Below, in pieces: positions 36,263-45,058 of a DNA stretch of 64,000 nucleotides (positions are counted from its first letter, which is position 1; each line of letters starts with the position of its first letter). A program made the position numbers and the translations under genes. This DNA is from Pseudomonas sp. C1C7. Lineage in GTDB: Bacteria; Pseudomonadota; Gammaproteobacteria; Pseudomonadales; Pseudomonadaceae. Below the pieces are notes generated by a model. The model searched no databases. It worked only from the letters and a program-made list of their open reading frames with translations, and had not been told where the DNA came from. The DNA is taken from the NCBI RefSeq assembly GCF_013359595.1, contig NZ_JABFMP010000012.1, positions 105,489-169,488 of the forward strand, written 5' to 3'.

Positions 36263-37360
36263 ATGGGCCTGCACAAACTGACTCTAGCGTTGATGCTGGT
36301 GCTTGCACCCCTGTGTGTGCAGGCCACCGACACCGCCAAACCGGTGGTCAATCTGTATATCTGGGGCGAGTACCTGGCCCCGGATACCCTGAAGAATTTC
36401 GAGAAGCAAACCGGGATAAGGGTGGTGGCCGACCATTTCGATTCTCTGGAAACCGTCGAGACCAAACTGCTGACTGGTCGCAGTGGCTACGATCTGGTGC
36501 TCACCGCGGGCCAGCATCTGTCCCGGGCCATCGAAAGCGGCGCGGTGCAGACCATCGACAAGCAGCAACTGCCGCATTTTGCCGGGGTGGGAGAGGAGTT
36601 CCGCCAGCACATGGCGGTGTTCGATCCGGGCAACCGTTACGCCGGGATCTACGCCTGGGGCACCACGGGTGTGGGCTTTCAGGAGCAGGCGGTGAAACAG
36701 CGCCTGCCCGATGCGCCCACCGACAGTTGGGCGATGCTGTTCGATCCGGCGGTGGTGTCGAAATTCTCCGATTGTGGGGTCAGCCTGCTCAACGATCCCA
36801 ATGAAGTGTTCGCGGCGGTCATGAAGTACATGGGTCTGGACATCAATCGCCAGAGCCTGGATGACCTGAAGCTGGCGGAGCAGCAACTGGCGAAGATCCG
36901 CCCCTACATTCGCTATTTCGACAACGATCTGAACATCAGCGACCTGGCCAACGGCAACACCTGCGTGGCGATGTCGTGGAACGGCAACGTGGCCATCGCC
37001 GCCGGCCAGGCAGAGGCGGCGAACAAGCCGTACACGCTCAAGTACCGGATTGCGAAGGAGGGCACGTTGATCTGGTTCGATGCCATGGTGATTCCCAAGG
37101 ATGCCCCGCATCCCGAGGCGGGCCTGAAGTTGATGGATTATTTGATGACCCCGGAGGTGATCGCGCCGATCACCGACACCATTCATTACGCCAACGCGAT
37201 TACCGCGGCCGACGGCCTGATCGATCCGGCGATTCGCAATGATCCGGGGACTTATCCGCCGCAGGCGGTGCGTGCGTCGTTGTACAGCAAGAATGACAAT
37301 GGCAAGGCGTTCAACCGGGCGTTGGTTCGGGCGTTCAGTCGGTTGAAGTCGGGGTTGTGA
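36263..37360 (+). CDS. Polyamine ABC transporter substrate-binding protein (PotF/SpuD-like)
   Basis: A 365-aa periplasmic protein with a Sec signal peptide (about 1-23, LCVQATD). It has the PotD/PotF fold markers NLYIWGEYLAPDTL near residue 31 and the later FDNDLNISDLANGN and SWNGNVAIAA segments. It should bind putrescine, spermidine or agmatine. The start has AGGAG at 8 nt. The permease and ATPase genes are not present here, so it must use a transporter encoded elsewhere. It forms an operon with the agmatine deiminase gene. Confidence 0.88.
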   Translation: MGLHKLTLALMLVLAPLCVQATDTAKPVVNLYIWGEYLAPDTLKNFEKQTGIRVVADHFDSLETVETKLLTGRSGYDLVLTAGQHLSRAIESGAVQTIDKQQLPHFAGVGEEFRQHMAVFDPGNRYAGIYAWGTTGVGFQEQAVKQRLPDAPTDSWAMLFDPAVVSKFSDCGVSLLNDPNEVFAAVMKYMGLDINRQSLDDLKLAEQQLAKIRPYIRYFDNDLNISDLANGNTCVAMSWNGNVAIAAGQAEAANKPYTLKYRIAKEGTLIWFDAMVIPKDAPHPEAGLKLMDYLMTPEVIAPITDTIHYANAITAADGLIDPAIRNDPGTYPPQAVRASLYSKNDNGKAFNRALVRAFSRLKSGL

Positions 37361-37394
37361 TCGGCCTTGGGTGATGTGTTGTCTGAGCTGACGC

Positions 37395-37485
37395 CATCGC
37401 GGGCAAGCCCGCTCCCACAATGTTCTGGGTTGACCGCAATTTTGTGATCGGCGCAGAACCCTGTGGGAGCGGGCTTGCCCGCGAT
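37395..37485. repeat. REPIN (family A)
   Basis: CATCGCGGGCAAGCCCGCTC... and the perfect reverse complement ending at 37485 flank a 41-bp core, between convergent genes. Confidence 0.85.
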
Positions 37486-37500
37486 GAACGATAACGCGGT

Positions 37501-38118
37501 CTACCGGGCAGGCACCCGCCACAAATACCACGAAGCCACCGTCCGGTAAGGACTCCACGCCAATCCGATCTCAATCATCTGCTTGCGCGTCGGCTGCGCC
37601 TCCAGCCCCTTCAACCGCCGATACCCCTCACGCACGCCAAAATCATCGGCGGGCAGGATATCCGGACGCTCCAGGCTGTAGATCAACAGCATCTCCACGG
37701 TCCAGCGCCCCACACCGCGCAGGGTGATCAGGCGTTCGATCAGCGCCTCATCCTCCATCGCTCGCGCCGTCGCATAATCCGGCACCACGCCGTCCAGCGC
37801 TGCCTGGGCGATGCCCTGAATGGTCGCGATCTTGCTGGCCGAAAAGCCGCAGCTGCGCAGCCGATCAAAGTCCGTGGCGACAATCTGTTCGGGCCTTGGA
37901 AACGGGACTGACGGATACAACGCCAGCAATCGCCCGATGATCGCATCGCCGGCCTTGGCATGCAGTTGCTGGTAGGCAATCGCCCGCACCAGCGATTCAT
38001 AGGGATCGCGCGCGGCGTGGGGCTGGTGCAGGCAGGGGCCGATGGCGTCGATGTGGCGACGCCAGTCGTCATCCAGGGCGGCCAGCCATTGCGTGGCTGG
38101 CTGGTAGGGGTCAGGCAT
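37501..38118 (-). CDS. AlkA-like DNA-3-methyladenine glycosylase II
   Basis: A 205-aa HhH-GPD base-excision glycosylase without the extra N-terminal domain of E. coli AlkA. The helix-hairpin-helix reads LRGVGRWTVEM, and the catalytic Asp lies in LPADDFGVREGY (Asp158-159). It removes 3-methyladenine and related lesions. The ada gene is 21 bp upstream on the same strand, so the two are probably one alkylation-response operon under Ada control. Confidence 0.9.
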   Translation of the reverse strand: MPDPYQPATQWLAALDDDWRRHIDAIGPCLHQPHAARDPYESLVRAIAYQQLHAKAGDAIIGRLLALYPSVPFPRPEQIVATDFDRLRSCGFSASKIATIQGIAQAALDGVVPDYATARAMEDEALIERLITLRGVGRWTVEMLLIYSLERPDILPADDFGVREGYRRLKGLEAQPTRKQMIEIGLAWSPYRTVASWYLWRVPAR

Positions 38119-38139
38119 GCAGCATCCTTGATGGGGGCT

Positions 38140-39222
38140 TCAGAGAGCCAATTGCTCGGTGATTTGCACTGCCGCGTTTTCCAGGCGCAGCAGGAACGCC
38201 TTGCGCGGTTCGCCTCCAGCGTAGCCGGTCAGCGAGCCGTCGGCACCGATCACGCGGTGGCAGGGCACCACAATCGAGATGCGGTTGTGACCGTTGGCCA
38301 GGCCTACGGCGCGGCTGGCGCCGGGTTTGCCCAACAGGTGGGCGATGGTGCCGTAGGTGGTCGTCCGGCCGTAGGGGATTTTCGACAGCTCGGCCCAGAC
38401 CTGACGGGAAAACTCGCTGCCGGGCATGTGCAGGGGAACACTGAACTCGGTGCGTTGGCCGGCAAAATACTCGGCGAGTTGTTGCTCGATCTGCTGCAGA
38501 TGCGCGTTATGCCCCGGCGCCACGGCGTAACCAAAGCGGTTTTGCAGGGCCTCGATTTCCCCGGCGAGGGACGCCTGATCGAGAAACTCCAGCAGCACCA
38601 GGCCACGCCGCTCGGCCATGGCGATCATTGGTCCCAGTGGCGTGGTCAGGCGGGTGAACAGCAGGGGTTCGCTGTTGGCGGCCCGGCCCGGGGTGATGTG
38701 AAAGGACTTCTGGAAGGCATCGCGAAAGCCGCTCAGGGATTCGTACCCCGAATCGAAGGCCGCGCTGTCGATGGAATCGCCGTGTTTCATCCCGCTCAGG
38801 GCCATGCCCAGGCGCCGGGTGCGCAACCAGGCATGGAAGGTTGTGCCGAAATGCTGCTTGAACCAGCGTCGCAACTTCAGCGGCTCGATACCTTCGGCCA
38901 GCAGTTGCGCGTCGCTCCAGCGCTGCTCGGGATCGGCCTCCACCTGTGCGAGCACTCGCTTCACCCACTCCGGCGCCATGGCCGCGGCGCCCAGGGGCTT
39001 GCAACGCAGGCAGGCGCGGTAACCCGCCGCCAGGCATTCGTCGGCATGGGCGAAGAACTCGACGTTTTCGGGTCTTGGGCTGCGCGCGGTACAACCGGGA
39101 CGGCAGAAAATCCCGGTGGTCTTGACCGCAGTGAAGAACACCCCCTCATAGGAGGTGTCTCGTTCGAGCATGGCGCGAACCATCTCGGCGCGGGGCGGAA
39201 GGAGCGTATTTGGCAGGTTCAT
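38140..39222 (-). CDS. ada: Ada: DNA methyltransferase and transcriptional activator
   Basis: A 360-aa bifunctional protein. The N-terminal zinc domain has Cys40, Cys44, Cys71 and Cys74, Cys40 being the methyl acceptor for phosphotriesters (GIFCRPGC). An AraC-type HTH lies at about 100-190. The Ogt domain has the O6-methylguanine acceptor Cys321 in VVPCHRVIGADG. All residues needed for both repair and activation are present. ATG 39222 was chosen to give the family N-terminus. The AlkA-like gene follows directly. Confidence 0.93.
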   Translation of the reverse strand: MNLPNTLLPPRAEMVRAMLERDTSYEGVFFTAVKTTGIFCRPGCTARSPRPENVEFFAHADECLAAGYRACLRCKPLGAAAMAPEWVKRVLAQVEADPEQRWSDAQLLAEGIEPLKLRRWFKQHFGTTFHAWLRTRRLGMALSGMKHGDSIDSAAFDSGYESLSGFRDAFQKSFHITPGRAANSEPLLFTRLTTPLGPMIAMAERRGLVLLEFLDQASLAGEIEALQNRFGYAVAPGHNAHLQQIEQQLAEYFAGQRTEFSVPLHMPGSEFSRQVWAELSKIPYGRTTTYGTIAHLLGKPGASRAVGLANGHNRISIVVPCHRVIGADGSLTGYAGGEPRKAFLLRLENAAVQITEQLAL

Positions 39223-39316
39223 GGGCGCAGCATAGAACGGCGCGAAGGGCGCCTCCACCGGAAAATCGACAAACAATTTCCGGACACCACACCCATTGGA
39301 ACTGCGCAGGAGCCCT

Positions 39317-39402
39317 GTAGGAGCTGTCGAGTGAAACGATGCTGCGATCTTTTGATCTCAAAAAGCAAAATCAAAAGAACGCAGCCTTCGGCAGCTCCTA
39401 CA
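39317..39402. repeat. REPIN (family B)
   Basis: TGTAGGAGCTGTCGAGTGAA... with the reverse-complement arm ending CAGCTCCTACA at 39402. It lies between the LysE and ada genes. Confidence 0.8.
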
Positions 39403-39420
39403 CGGGAATTTTTTTCAGGC

Positions 39421-40041
39421 TCAGGTACGGCGCGCCATCAACAGCACAGAAGCCGCCGCCGACAGCAACCCGGCGCAGCAACGGTTGAACATCCGCTTGC
39501 CCGACGGCTTGGCGAACCAGCGGCGCATGTGCAGGCCCATGTAGGCGTAGGCGGCGATGGCGATCCACTCCAGCACCAGAAACAGCGCTCCCAGCACCGC
39601 GAATTGTGGAGTGATGGCGCGGGTCGAATCGACGAATTGCGGCAGGAACGCGGTGAAGATCAGGATGGCTTTCGGGTTGCCCGCTGCCACCAGGAACTCC
39701 TGGCGCGCCAACGCCAGCATCCCCACCGGCGCACCGGCAACGATGTTTTCCACCCCTGTGTCAGCACGCCACAGCTGCCACGCGAGATAGAACAGATAGG
39801 CCGCGCCGAGGATCTTGATCCCGTAGAACAAAAGCTCCGACGTCTGCAGCACCACCGCCAGGCCCGCCGAGGCCAGGGCAATCATCCCGGCGAACGCCAG
39901 CAGGCGACCGACCCCGGCCAGGCACGCGGTGCGATAGCCGTATTGGGTCGAATTGCTGACCGACAGCAGGTTGTTCGGGCCGGGAGCCATGTTCAGGGCG
40001 AAGCAGGCTGGAAGGAAAAGGGTGAGGGTGGCGAGGTCCAT
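39421..40041 (-). CDS. LysE family amino-acid exporter
   Basis: A 206-aa inner-membrane protein with about six hydrophobic segments and the LysE/RhtB signature FALNMAPGPNNLLSV near residue 17. A later GNPKAILIFTAFLPQF segment is also typical. It exports amino acids or analogues; the substrate is unknown. ATG 40041 gives the family start; the frame to 40116 has no ribosome-binding site. It lies 90 bp downstream of an EamA gene on the same strand. Confidence 0.88.
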   Translation of the reverse strand: MDLATLTLFLPACFALNMAPGPNNLLSVSNSTQYGYRTACLAGVGRLLAFAGMIALASAGLAVVLQTSELLFYGIKILGAAYLFYLAWQLWRADTGVENIVAGAPVGMLALARQEFLVAAGNPKAILIFTAFLPQFVDSTRAITPQFAVLGALFLVLEWIAIAAYAYMGLHMRRWFAKPSGKRMFNRCCAGLLSAAASVLLMARRT

Positions 40042-40131
40042 GATTCGACTCCAGTACAGGAACCGTATTTTTACCACGCCACCCGGGGAGGCCGACCCAT
40101 ACAGTCGCGCTGGCATGCGCCATAGCAGTGG

Positions 40132-41043
40132 CTAGCGGGCGAACTTCTTCGCCCCCGCCACGCACAGAATCACCGCCACGGTGACGCCGAGCATGCCGAT
40201 GCTTACCTGTTCATGCAGCAAGGTCGCCGCCAGCGCCAGGCCGAAAAACGGTTGCAGCAACTGCAACTGGCCGACGGCGGCAATCCCGCCCTGGGCCAGG
40301 CCGCGATACCAGAACACGAAACCGATCAGCATGCTGAACAGCGACACATAGGCCAGGCTGAACCAGGCGGGTGTACTGATGCCGCTGAACGTTGCCGGCA
40401 TGCGCCACCAGGTCAGGGCTGCCATCACCGGCAGGGCCAGCACCAGCGCCCAGGAAATCACCTGCCAGCCACCCAGGCTGCGCGACAGCTTCGCGCCTTC
40501 GGCATAACCCAGGCCGCAGGCGAGGATCGCCAGCAGCATCAGGATGTCGCCCTGGGGTGAGGCGGTCAGGCCCTGGGCCACGGCGAAGCCGACCACCAGC
40601 AGGCTGCCCAGCACCGAGAAAATCCAGAACACCGGGCGAGGGCGTTCACCGCCCCGCAGAACCCCGAAGGCCGCAGTCGCCAGCGGCAGCAGGCCGACGA
40701 AGACGATCGAGTGTGCGGACGTCACGTACTGCAACGCCAGGGCGGTCAGGAGCGGGAAGCCCACCACCACGCCCAGGGCCACGATGGCCAGTGGAACCAG
40801 TTGATTGCGCGCGGGACGTTTTTCCTTGAACAACAGCAGCAGGCCCAGCGCCAGCAGCGCCGCGATGGTCGCCCGTACCACCGTGAGGAACACCGGATCG
40901 AACTCCAGCACCGCCACCCGTGTTGCGGGCAGCGAGCCGCTGAAAATCACCACGCCGATCAGACCATTGATCCAGCCGCTGGTGCCGCTTTCCAGCGCCC
41001 GGTTTTGCAGGTTCGAGGTTCGTTCCATGTTGTTCACGCTCAT
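40132..41043 (-). CDS. EamA/DMT family transporter
   Basis: A protein of about 303 aa with ten hydrophobic segments in two EamA repeats, including the end motif LLQPFFGLALAATLLHEQVS. It probably exports metabolites or amino acids. Starts at 41043 (MSVNNMERT) or 41028 are both possible. It is divergent from a MocR-type regulator gene across 74 bp, the usual arrangement for a MocR-controlled exporter. Confidence 0.85.
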   Translation of the reverse strand: MSVNNMERTSNLQNRALESGTSGWINGLIGVVIFSGSLPATRVAVLEFDPVFLTVVRATIAALLALGLLLLFKEKRPARNQLVPLAIVALGVVVGFPLLTALALQYVTSAHSIVFVGLLPLATAAFGVLRGGERPRPVFWIFSVLGSLLVVGFAVAQGLTASPQGDILMLLAILACGLGYAEGAKLSRSLGGWQVISWALVLALPVMAALTWWRMPATFSGISTPAWFSLAYVSLFSMLIGFVFWYRGLAQGGIAAVGQLQLLQPFFGLALAATLLHEQVSIGMLGVTVAVILCVAGAKKFAR

Positions 41044-41084
41044 TGATGGGTTGCACGAAACCCATGCTATGGCTGAGTATCGGT

Positions 41085-41100
41085 ACAATCAAAAAATTGT
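41085..41100. promoter_or_regulatory. Inverted repeat between the EamA and MocR genes
   Basis: ACAAT, CAAAAA, ATTGT: 5-bp arms in the 74-bp divergent promoter, possibly part of the MocR operator. Confidence 0.35.
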
Positions 41101-41117
41101 CATGGATACATTTCGAC

Positions 41118-42449
41118 ATGCCTCGCTCGCGCTACAAATCCCTGGTCGACGCCTTCGCCGCCGACATTCGCTCGGGCCATCTGCCGCCCGGCACGCGCCT
41201 GCCGACTCACCGGCAATTGGCCACAGAACACGGTCTGGCGTTGGTCACCGCCAGCCGGGTGTATGCCGAGCTGGAGAGCATGGGCCTGATCAGCGGCGAG
41301 ACCGGGCGCGGGACCTTTGTTCGCGAGACTTCGCTGCCGCCGGGGCAGGGCATTTCCCAGTCGGTGGTGGCGGCGGGGATGATCGATCTGAACTTCAACT
41401 ACCCGTCGTTGCCCGGTCAGGCCGATCTGTTGCGTGGTGCGCTGCGCCAGCTGGCGCTGTCCGGTGACCTTGAATCCCTCCTGCGCTATCAACCCCACGC
41501 CGGACGCATGCACGAGCGCGCGTCGGTCGCCAGGCACCTGGAGGCTCGCGGCATCAAGTTGCCGGCCGAGCAGTTGTTGATCGTCAGCGGCGCCCAGCAT
41601 GGTCTGGCCGTGGTGATGATGACGCTGCTCAAACCCGGTGATGTGATCGCCGCCGACGCCTTGACCTACCCGGGGTTCAAGACGCTGGCCGAAACCCTGC
41701 ATCTGGAAGTCCTGCCCATTGCGGTCACCGACCGCGGACCGGACCTGCCGGCACTGGAAAAGCTCTGCCGCAGCCGACCGGTGCGCGCCATCTACAGCAT
41801 GCCGACCCTGCACAACCCCTTGGGCTGGGTGCTGGACGCCGATCAGCGCGAGCGTCTGGTGGCGATTGCGCGCCAGCATGACCTGACGATCATCGAAGAC
41901 GCCGCCTACGCCTTTCTCGCCGAAGACCCGCCGCCACCGCTGGCCACCCTGGCGCCGGAACGCACGGTGTACGTCTGCGGTTTATCGAAGAACATCGCCA
42001 CCGGATTGCGCGTCGGCTTCATTGCCGCGCCCGTGCACTGGGTGGCGGCGTTCGAGCGCACGATCATGGCCACCACCTGGAACACGCCGGGGGTGATGAC
42101 CGCCATCGCCACGACCTGGCTGGACGACGGCACGGTGGTCCGGCTCGAAGCGCACAAGCGCGCCGACGCCCAGGCCCGGCAGGCACTGGCCCGCGAGATG
42201 CTGGCGGGGCTGCGGATCATCAGCCACCCGTCCTCGTACTTCATCTGGCTACCGTTGACCGAAGACGCCCGCGCCGACCAGATCGCCATGGCGTTGATGC
42301 GCGAGCAGGTGTCGGTGTCGCCCGCCGAACCCTTTGCCATTACCAGCCACGTGCCCCACGCCATCCGCCTGGCGCTCGGTTCGGTGGACATGGATTCGCT
42401 GCGCCAGGCCCTGGTGAAAGTGAAGAGGGTGGTGGAGTTCTACCAGTGA
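41118..42449 (+). CDS. MocR-type PLP-dependent transcriptional regulator
   Basis: A 443-aa GntR/MocR regulator. The winged HTH is at about 1-70 (PGTRLPTHRQLATEHGL region), followed by an aminotransferase class I fold. The PLP lysine is Lys291 in CGLSKNIATGLRVG. Such proteins sense PLP or amino-acid adducts. ATG 41118 begins the family N-terminus MPRSRYKSL. It is divergent from the EamA exporter gene and followed by a LysE gene; the first is the probable target. Confidence 0.88.
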   Translation: MPRSRYKSLVDAFAADIRSGHLPPGTRLPTHRQLATEHGLALVTASRVYAELESMGLISGETGRGTFVRETSLPPGQGISQSVVAAGMIDLNFNYPSLPGQADLLRGALRQLALSGDLESLLRYQPHAGRMHERASVARHLEARGIKLPAEQLLIVSGAQHGLAVVMMTLLKPGDVIAADALTYPGFKTLAETLHLEVLPIAVTDRGPDLPALEKLCRSRPVRAIYSMPTLHNPLGWVLDADQRERLVAIARQHDLTIIEDAAYAFLAEDPPPPLATLAPERTVYVCGLSKNIATGLRVGFIAAPVHWVAAFERTIMATTWNTPGVMTAIATTWLDDGTVVRLEAHKRADAQARQALAREMLAGLRIISHPSSYFIWLPLTEDARADQIAMALMREQVSVSPAEPFAITSHVPHAIRLALGSVDMDSLRQALVKVKRVVEFYQ

Positions 42450-42531
42450 CGCAGGGCAGTTTTCTTCAATACGTGCGTTGAGCGGCTCTTTACCTTGAGG
42501 CCTGGTTCAACTGAGAAAAAGAAGGTGTGCA

Positions 42532-43116
42532 ATGAGTCTGATGATGTCCATGGCGGCGTTTGCGCTGGCCGCTTCCATCACCCCGGGGCCGGTGAATATC
42601 GTGGCGCTGAGTTCAGGGGCGCGCTTCGGCTTTCGCGCCAGCCAGCGCCATGTCGCCGGGGCGACGTTGGGGTTCGTGTTGCTGCTGGTGCTGATGGGCC
42701 TGGGGCTGCATGAGTTGCTGCAGATCTGGCCGGCGATGACTCAGGTGGTGCAGTGGGCCGGTGTGGCGTTCCTGTTTTACATGGCGTTCAAGCTGGCGGC
42801 GGACAACGGGCAACTGGAAGCCAAAGACGCCAGTCGCGCCCCGTCGATGCTCTACGGCGCGGTGATGCAATGGCTCAACCCCAAGGCCTGGCTGGCCTGC
42901 GTCGCCGGCATGGGCGCGTTCGTGGCCGACGGCGAGGCGCGGCTGGTGTGGCAATTCGCGGCGGTGTACCTGGTGATTTGTTATGTGTCGGTTGGGTGCT
43001 GGGTGTATGCGGGGACGTTTTTGCGTGGGTATCTGAACAATCCGGCAGGGATGCGGTTGTTCAATCGGGTGATGGCGTTGTTGTTGGCGGTGAGTGCGGT
43101 TTATTTGTTGCTGTAG
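42532..43116 (+). CDS. LysE family transporter
   Basis: A 194-aa membrane protein with about six hydrophobic segments, the ASITPGPVNIVALSSG signature near residue 14 and the conserved WLNPKAWLACVAGMGAF segment. It is a probable amino-acid or metabolite exporter. The start has a weak AAGAAGG upstream. It converges with the AraC-type regulator gene; LysE/AraC pairs are common in pseudomonads, so the regulator may control it. Confidence 0.87.
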   Translation: MSLMMSMAAFALAASITPGPVNIVALSSGARFGFRASQRHVAGATLGFVLLLVLMGLGLHELLQIWPAMTQVVQWAGVAFLFYMAFKLAADNGQLEAKDASRAPSMLYGAVMQWLNPKAWLACVAGMGAFVADGEARLVWQFAAVYLVICYVSVGCWVYAGTFLRGYLNNPAGMRLFNRVMALLLAVSAVYLLL

Positions 43117-43169
43117 CCACTCTGATACCCATCAGTCTGTACGCCGCGATCGCGTTCGACCTGACGGAC

Positions 43170-44006
43170 TCACTGACCCCGATACTGCCCCGGCGTAGCC
43201 GCCAGATGCTGCTTGAACGCCCGCTGGAAATGCGCCTGATCGGCAAATCCCGCCTCCAGCGCCACATCGGCGATCAATCTGCCGCTGCGCAGTTGATCGC
43301 GCGCAAACTGAATACGCTGATTCACCAAAAAGGCGTGGGGCGTCATGCCCAAATGCTGCTTGAAAGCCCGAATCAGATAGGACGGCGACAACTGCGCCGC
43401 CTCGCAAATATCCTCGAGCTTGAGCATCTGCGTGCAATGTTTGCGGATGAAATCGGCGGCGCGTTCCAGCTTGAAATTGGGCTCGCGCATCGCCTGTCCG
43501 GCGGGGTTCAGGCGCAACTGCACGTCAGTGAAAAACTCCACCGCCGCACTGTGCTTGCGCAGGATGTCCTGCTGCGGATCGACCAGCACCTCGTACAAGG
43601 CATTCAATCGCGCAAACAGTTCGGCATCCGCCGTATGCGTGACAGCGAAGCGGCGCAACGCCAGGTCGTCACTGAACCCCAACTGATGCTGCAGGTCGGT
43701 CAGCCACGGCGTTTCGACATACAGCATCAGGTATGACCAGGGCTGGTCGTCGATGGGATTGCAGGCATGCACGTCGCCAGGGTTCATCAGTACCACGGTG
43801 CCGGCGCTGACCTCGAATTGCGACTGCTCATGAATATAGGTACTACGCCCGGCGGTGATCGCGCCGATGGAAAAATGCGCGTGGGCGTGTCGCGTGTAGC
43901 AGACCTCGCGGCCATCGGCGATCGAGCGCGCCTCGATGAAGGGCAGGGCGTCGTCGCGCCAGAAGCGCGGGGCCTTGTCGGTGTCCTTGGGCTGTAAACG
44001 CTTCAT
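43170..44006 (-). CDS. AraC family regulator
   Basis: A 278-aa AraC regulator. A cupin-like sensing domain fills the N-terminal part (HAHAHFSIGAITAGRSTYI, then GTVVLMNPGDVHACNP), and two HTH motifs are at about 180-275 (LEDICEAAQLSPSYLIRAFK, then IADVALEAGFADQAHFQRAF in parts). The ligand is unknown. It converges on the LysE gene and is probably its regulator. Confidence 0.88.
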   Translation of the reverse strand: MKRLQPKDTDKAPRFWRDDALPFIEARSIADGREVCYTRHAHAHFSIGAITAGRSTYIHEQSQFEVSAGTVVLMNPGDVHACNPIDDQPWSYLMLYVETPWLTDLQHQLGFSDDLALRRFAVTHTADAELFARLNALYEVLVDPQQDILRKHSAAVEFFTDVQLRLNPAGQAMREPNFKLERAADFIRKHCTQMLKLEDICEAAQLSPSYLIRAFKQHLGMTPHAFLVNQRIQFARDQLRSGRLIADVALEAGFADQAHFQRAFKQHLAATPGQYRGQ

Positions 44007-44039
44007 GGTCGATCCCTGGAAAAACAGCCCTGGAGTGTA

Positions 44040-44543
44040 TTAGCTCTCGCCATTGAAGGCTCGTTTCAACTCGGCGATATCGAGTTTTTTCATTTGCATC
44101 ATCGCCGCCATCGCCCGTTGGGACTTGGTGGTGTCGGGGTCCTTGAGCATCTCCATCATCGCCACCGGCACGATCTGCCACGACACGCCGAACTTGTCCT
44201 TGAGCCAGCCGCACTGCTGCGCCTCCACCGGCCCGCCATCGGACAGCCGGCCCCAGAAGTGGTCGACTTCTTCCTGGGTCTGGCAGTTGACCTGGAACGA
44301 GATGGCCTCGCTGAAGGTGAAGTTCGGACCACCGTTGAGCCCGGTGAACGTCTGGCCGTCGAGTTCGAAACTGACCGTCAGCACCGAGCCTTCCGGATGC
44401 CCGTGAATTTCCTGACCGGCCTTGCCGTAATGGGTGATCGCAGTGATTTTCGAATGATCGAAAATCGCGCAATAGAACTTCGCGGCCTCTTCGGCCTGAC
44501 CGTCGAACCACAGGCAAGGGGTAAGTTTTTGAGCATGTAGCAT
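44040..44543 (-). CDS. VOC/PhnB-like (3-demethylubiquinone-9 3-methyltransferase-like) protein
   Basis: A 167-aa VOC-fold protein of the PhnB type: KLTPCLWFDGQAEEAAKFYC at the N-terminus, FWGRLSDGG near residue 105 and the typical C-terminal GVSWQIVP followed by an alpha-helical tail. The function of such proteins is not known. ATG 44543 was chosen for the family start; the frame to 44717 runs into the regulatory region of ppyR. Confidence 0.85.
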   Translation of the reverse strand: MLHAQKLTPCLWFDGQAEEAAKFYCAIFDHSKITAITHYGKAGQEIHGHPEGSVLTVSFELDGQTFTGLNGGPNFTFSEAISFQVNCQTQEEVDHFWGRLSDGGPVEAQQCGWLKDKFGVSWQIVPVAMMEMLKDPDTTKSQRAMAAMMQMKKLDIAELKRAFNGES

Positions 44544-44653
44544 GGTGGGTCTCCCTGGCAGGTTTTTGCAGGCTGGACTATCAGCGTAGTCAGCCTGGGT
44601 TGCACAGGTGTGGCCGTAGATCGACAAGTGCTGAAGGTATTTCGCTATCAGCG

Positions 44654-44668
44654 GAGTCAAATTGACTC
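44654..44668 (+). promoter_or_regulatory. NorR-type enhancer site 1
   Basis: GAGTCAAATTGACTC is a perfect inverted repeat and fits the NorR consensus GT-N7-AC (GT-CAAATTG-AC). It is the first of three such sites upstream of a sigma-54 promoter. Confidence 0.7.
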
Positions 44669-44674
44669 GATCAT

Positions 44675-44689
44675 GAGTTAAAAAGACTC
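44675..44689 (+). promoter_or_regulatory. NorR-type enhancer site 2
   Basis: GAGTTAAAAAGACTC: GT-TAAAAAG-AC with symmetric GAGT/ACTC flanks, 21 bp downstream of site 1. Confidence 0.65.
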
Positions 44690-44699
44690 TTTCGAGAAT

Positions 44700-44714
44700 G
44701 AGTCGTAATGACAC
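44700..44714 (+). promoter_or_regulatory. NorR-type enhancer site 3
   Basis: GAGTCGTAATGACAC: GT-CGTAATG-AC, 25 bp downstream of site 2. Confidence 0.6.
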
Positions 44715-44753
44715 CATCGCTGGCAGAGTGCTGATTTATAAGGCCTATAAAAC

Positions 44754-44769
44754 TGGCACGGGAGTTGAT
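44754..44769 (+). promoter_or_regulatory. Sigma-54 promoter of ppyR-nnrS
   Basis: TGGCACGGGAGTTGAT matches the -24/-12 consensus TGGCACG-N4-TTGC with one change (GA for GC at -12). Transcription would start near 44780, about 30 nt before the ppyR ATG. Confidence 0.7.
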
Positions 44770-44809
44770 AGAGAACAGGTACAACTGAACTGCTACAGGA
44801 GTCACGGAA

Positions 44810-45058
44810 ATGTTCCATTTCTTCAGCAATCCTCAGAATGTACTGCAACTGTCCAGCCGTGTACTCGGCGTCGGCCTGGCGATGCTGCTGATGGGCATCT
44901 ACGGCGCTTACCTCTACGACGGTCACCTGTCGATCCTGGCCCTGGTGTCGCTGCATGCCATGACCATCGTCGGGCCGACCCTGCTGAAAATCGGCTACGT
45001 CATGCGCCTGCTGTCGCAACACCGCTTGAGCAAACCACTGGCAGGGGCGCTGGCCTGA
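44810..45058 (+). CDS. ppyR: Transmembrane sensor/regulator PpyR
   Basis: An 82-aa membrane protein with two hydrophobic helices (about 18-36 and 43-62). It matches P. aeruginosa PpyR (PA2663) in the N-terminal FNPQNVLQ-like segment and the HAMTIVGPTLLKIGYVMRLLSQH stretch (read in parts). PpyR was reported to influence the psl and pyoverdine genes in P. aeruginosa. AGGAG lies 8 nt before the ATG. Its stop overlaps the nnrS start (TGATG), so the two are translationally coupled. The sigma-54/NorR-type promoter suggests induction by nitric oxide. Confidence 0.85.
   Translation: MFHFFSNPQNVLQLSSRVLGVGLAMLLMGIYGAYLYDGHLSILALVSLHAMTIVGPTLLKIGYVMRLLSQHRLSKPLAGALA

Noticed and set aside
44698..45058. 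Upstream extension of nnrS from 44698
   Set aside because: It covers the ppyR gene and its sigma-54 promoter; ATG 45058 in the TGATG junction gives the normal NnrS N-terminus.
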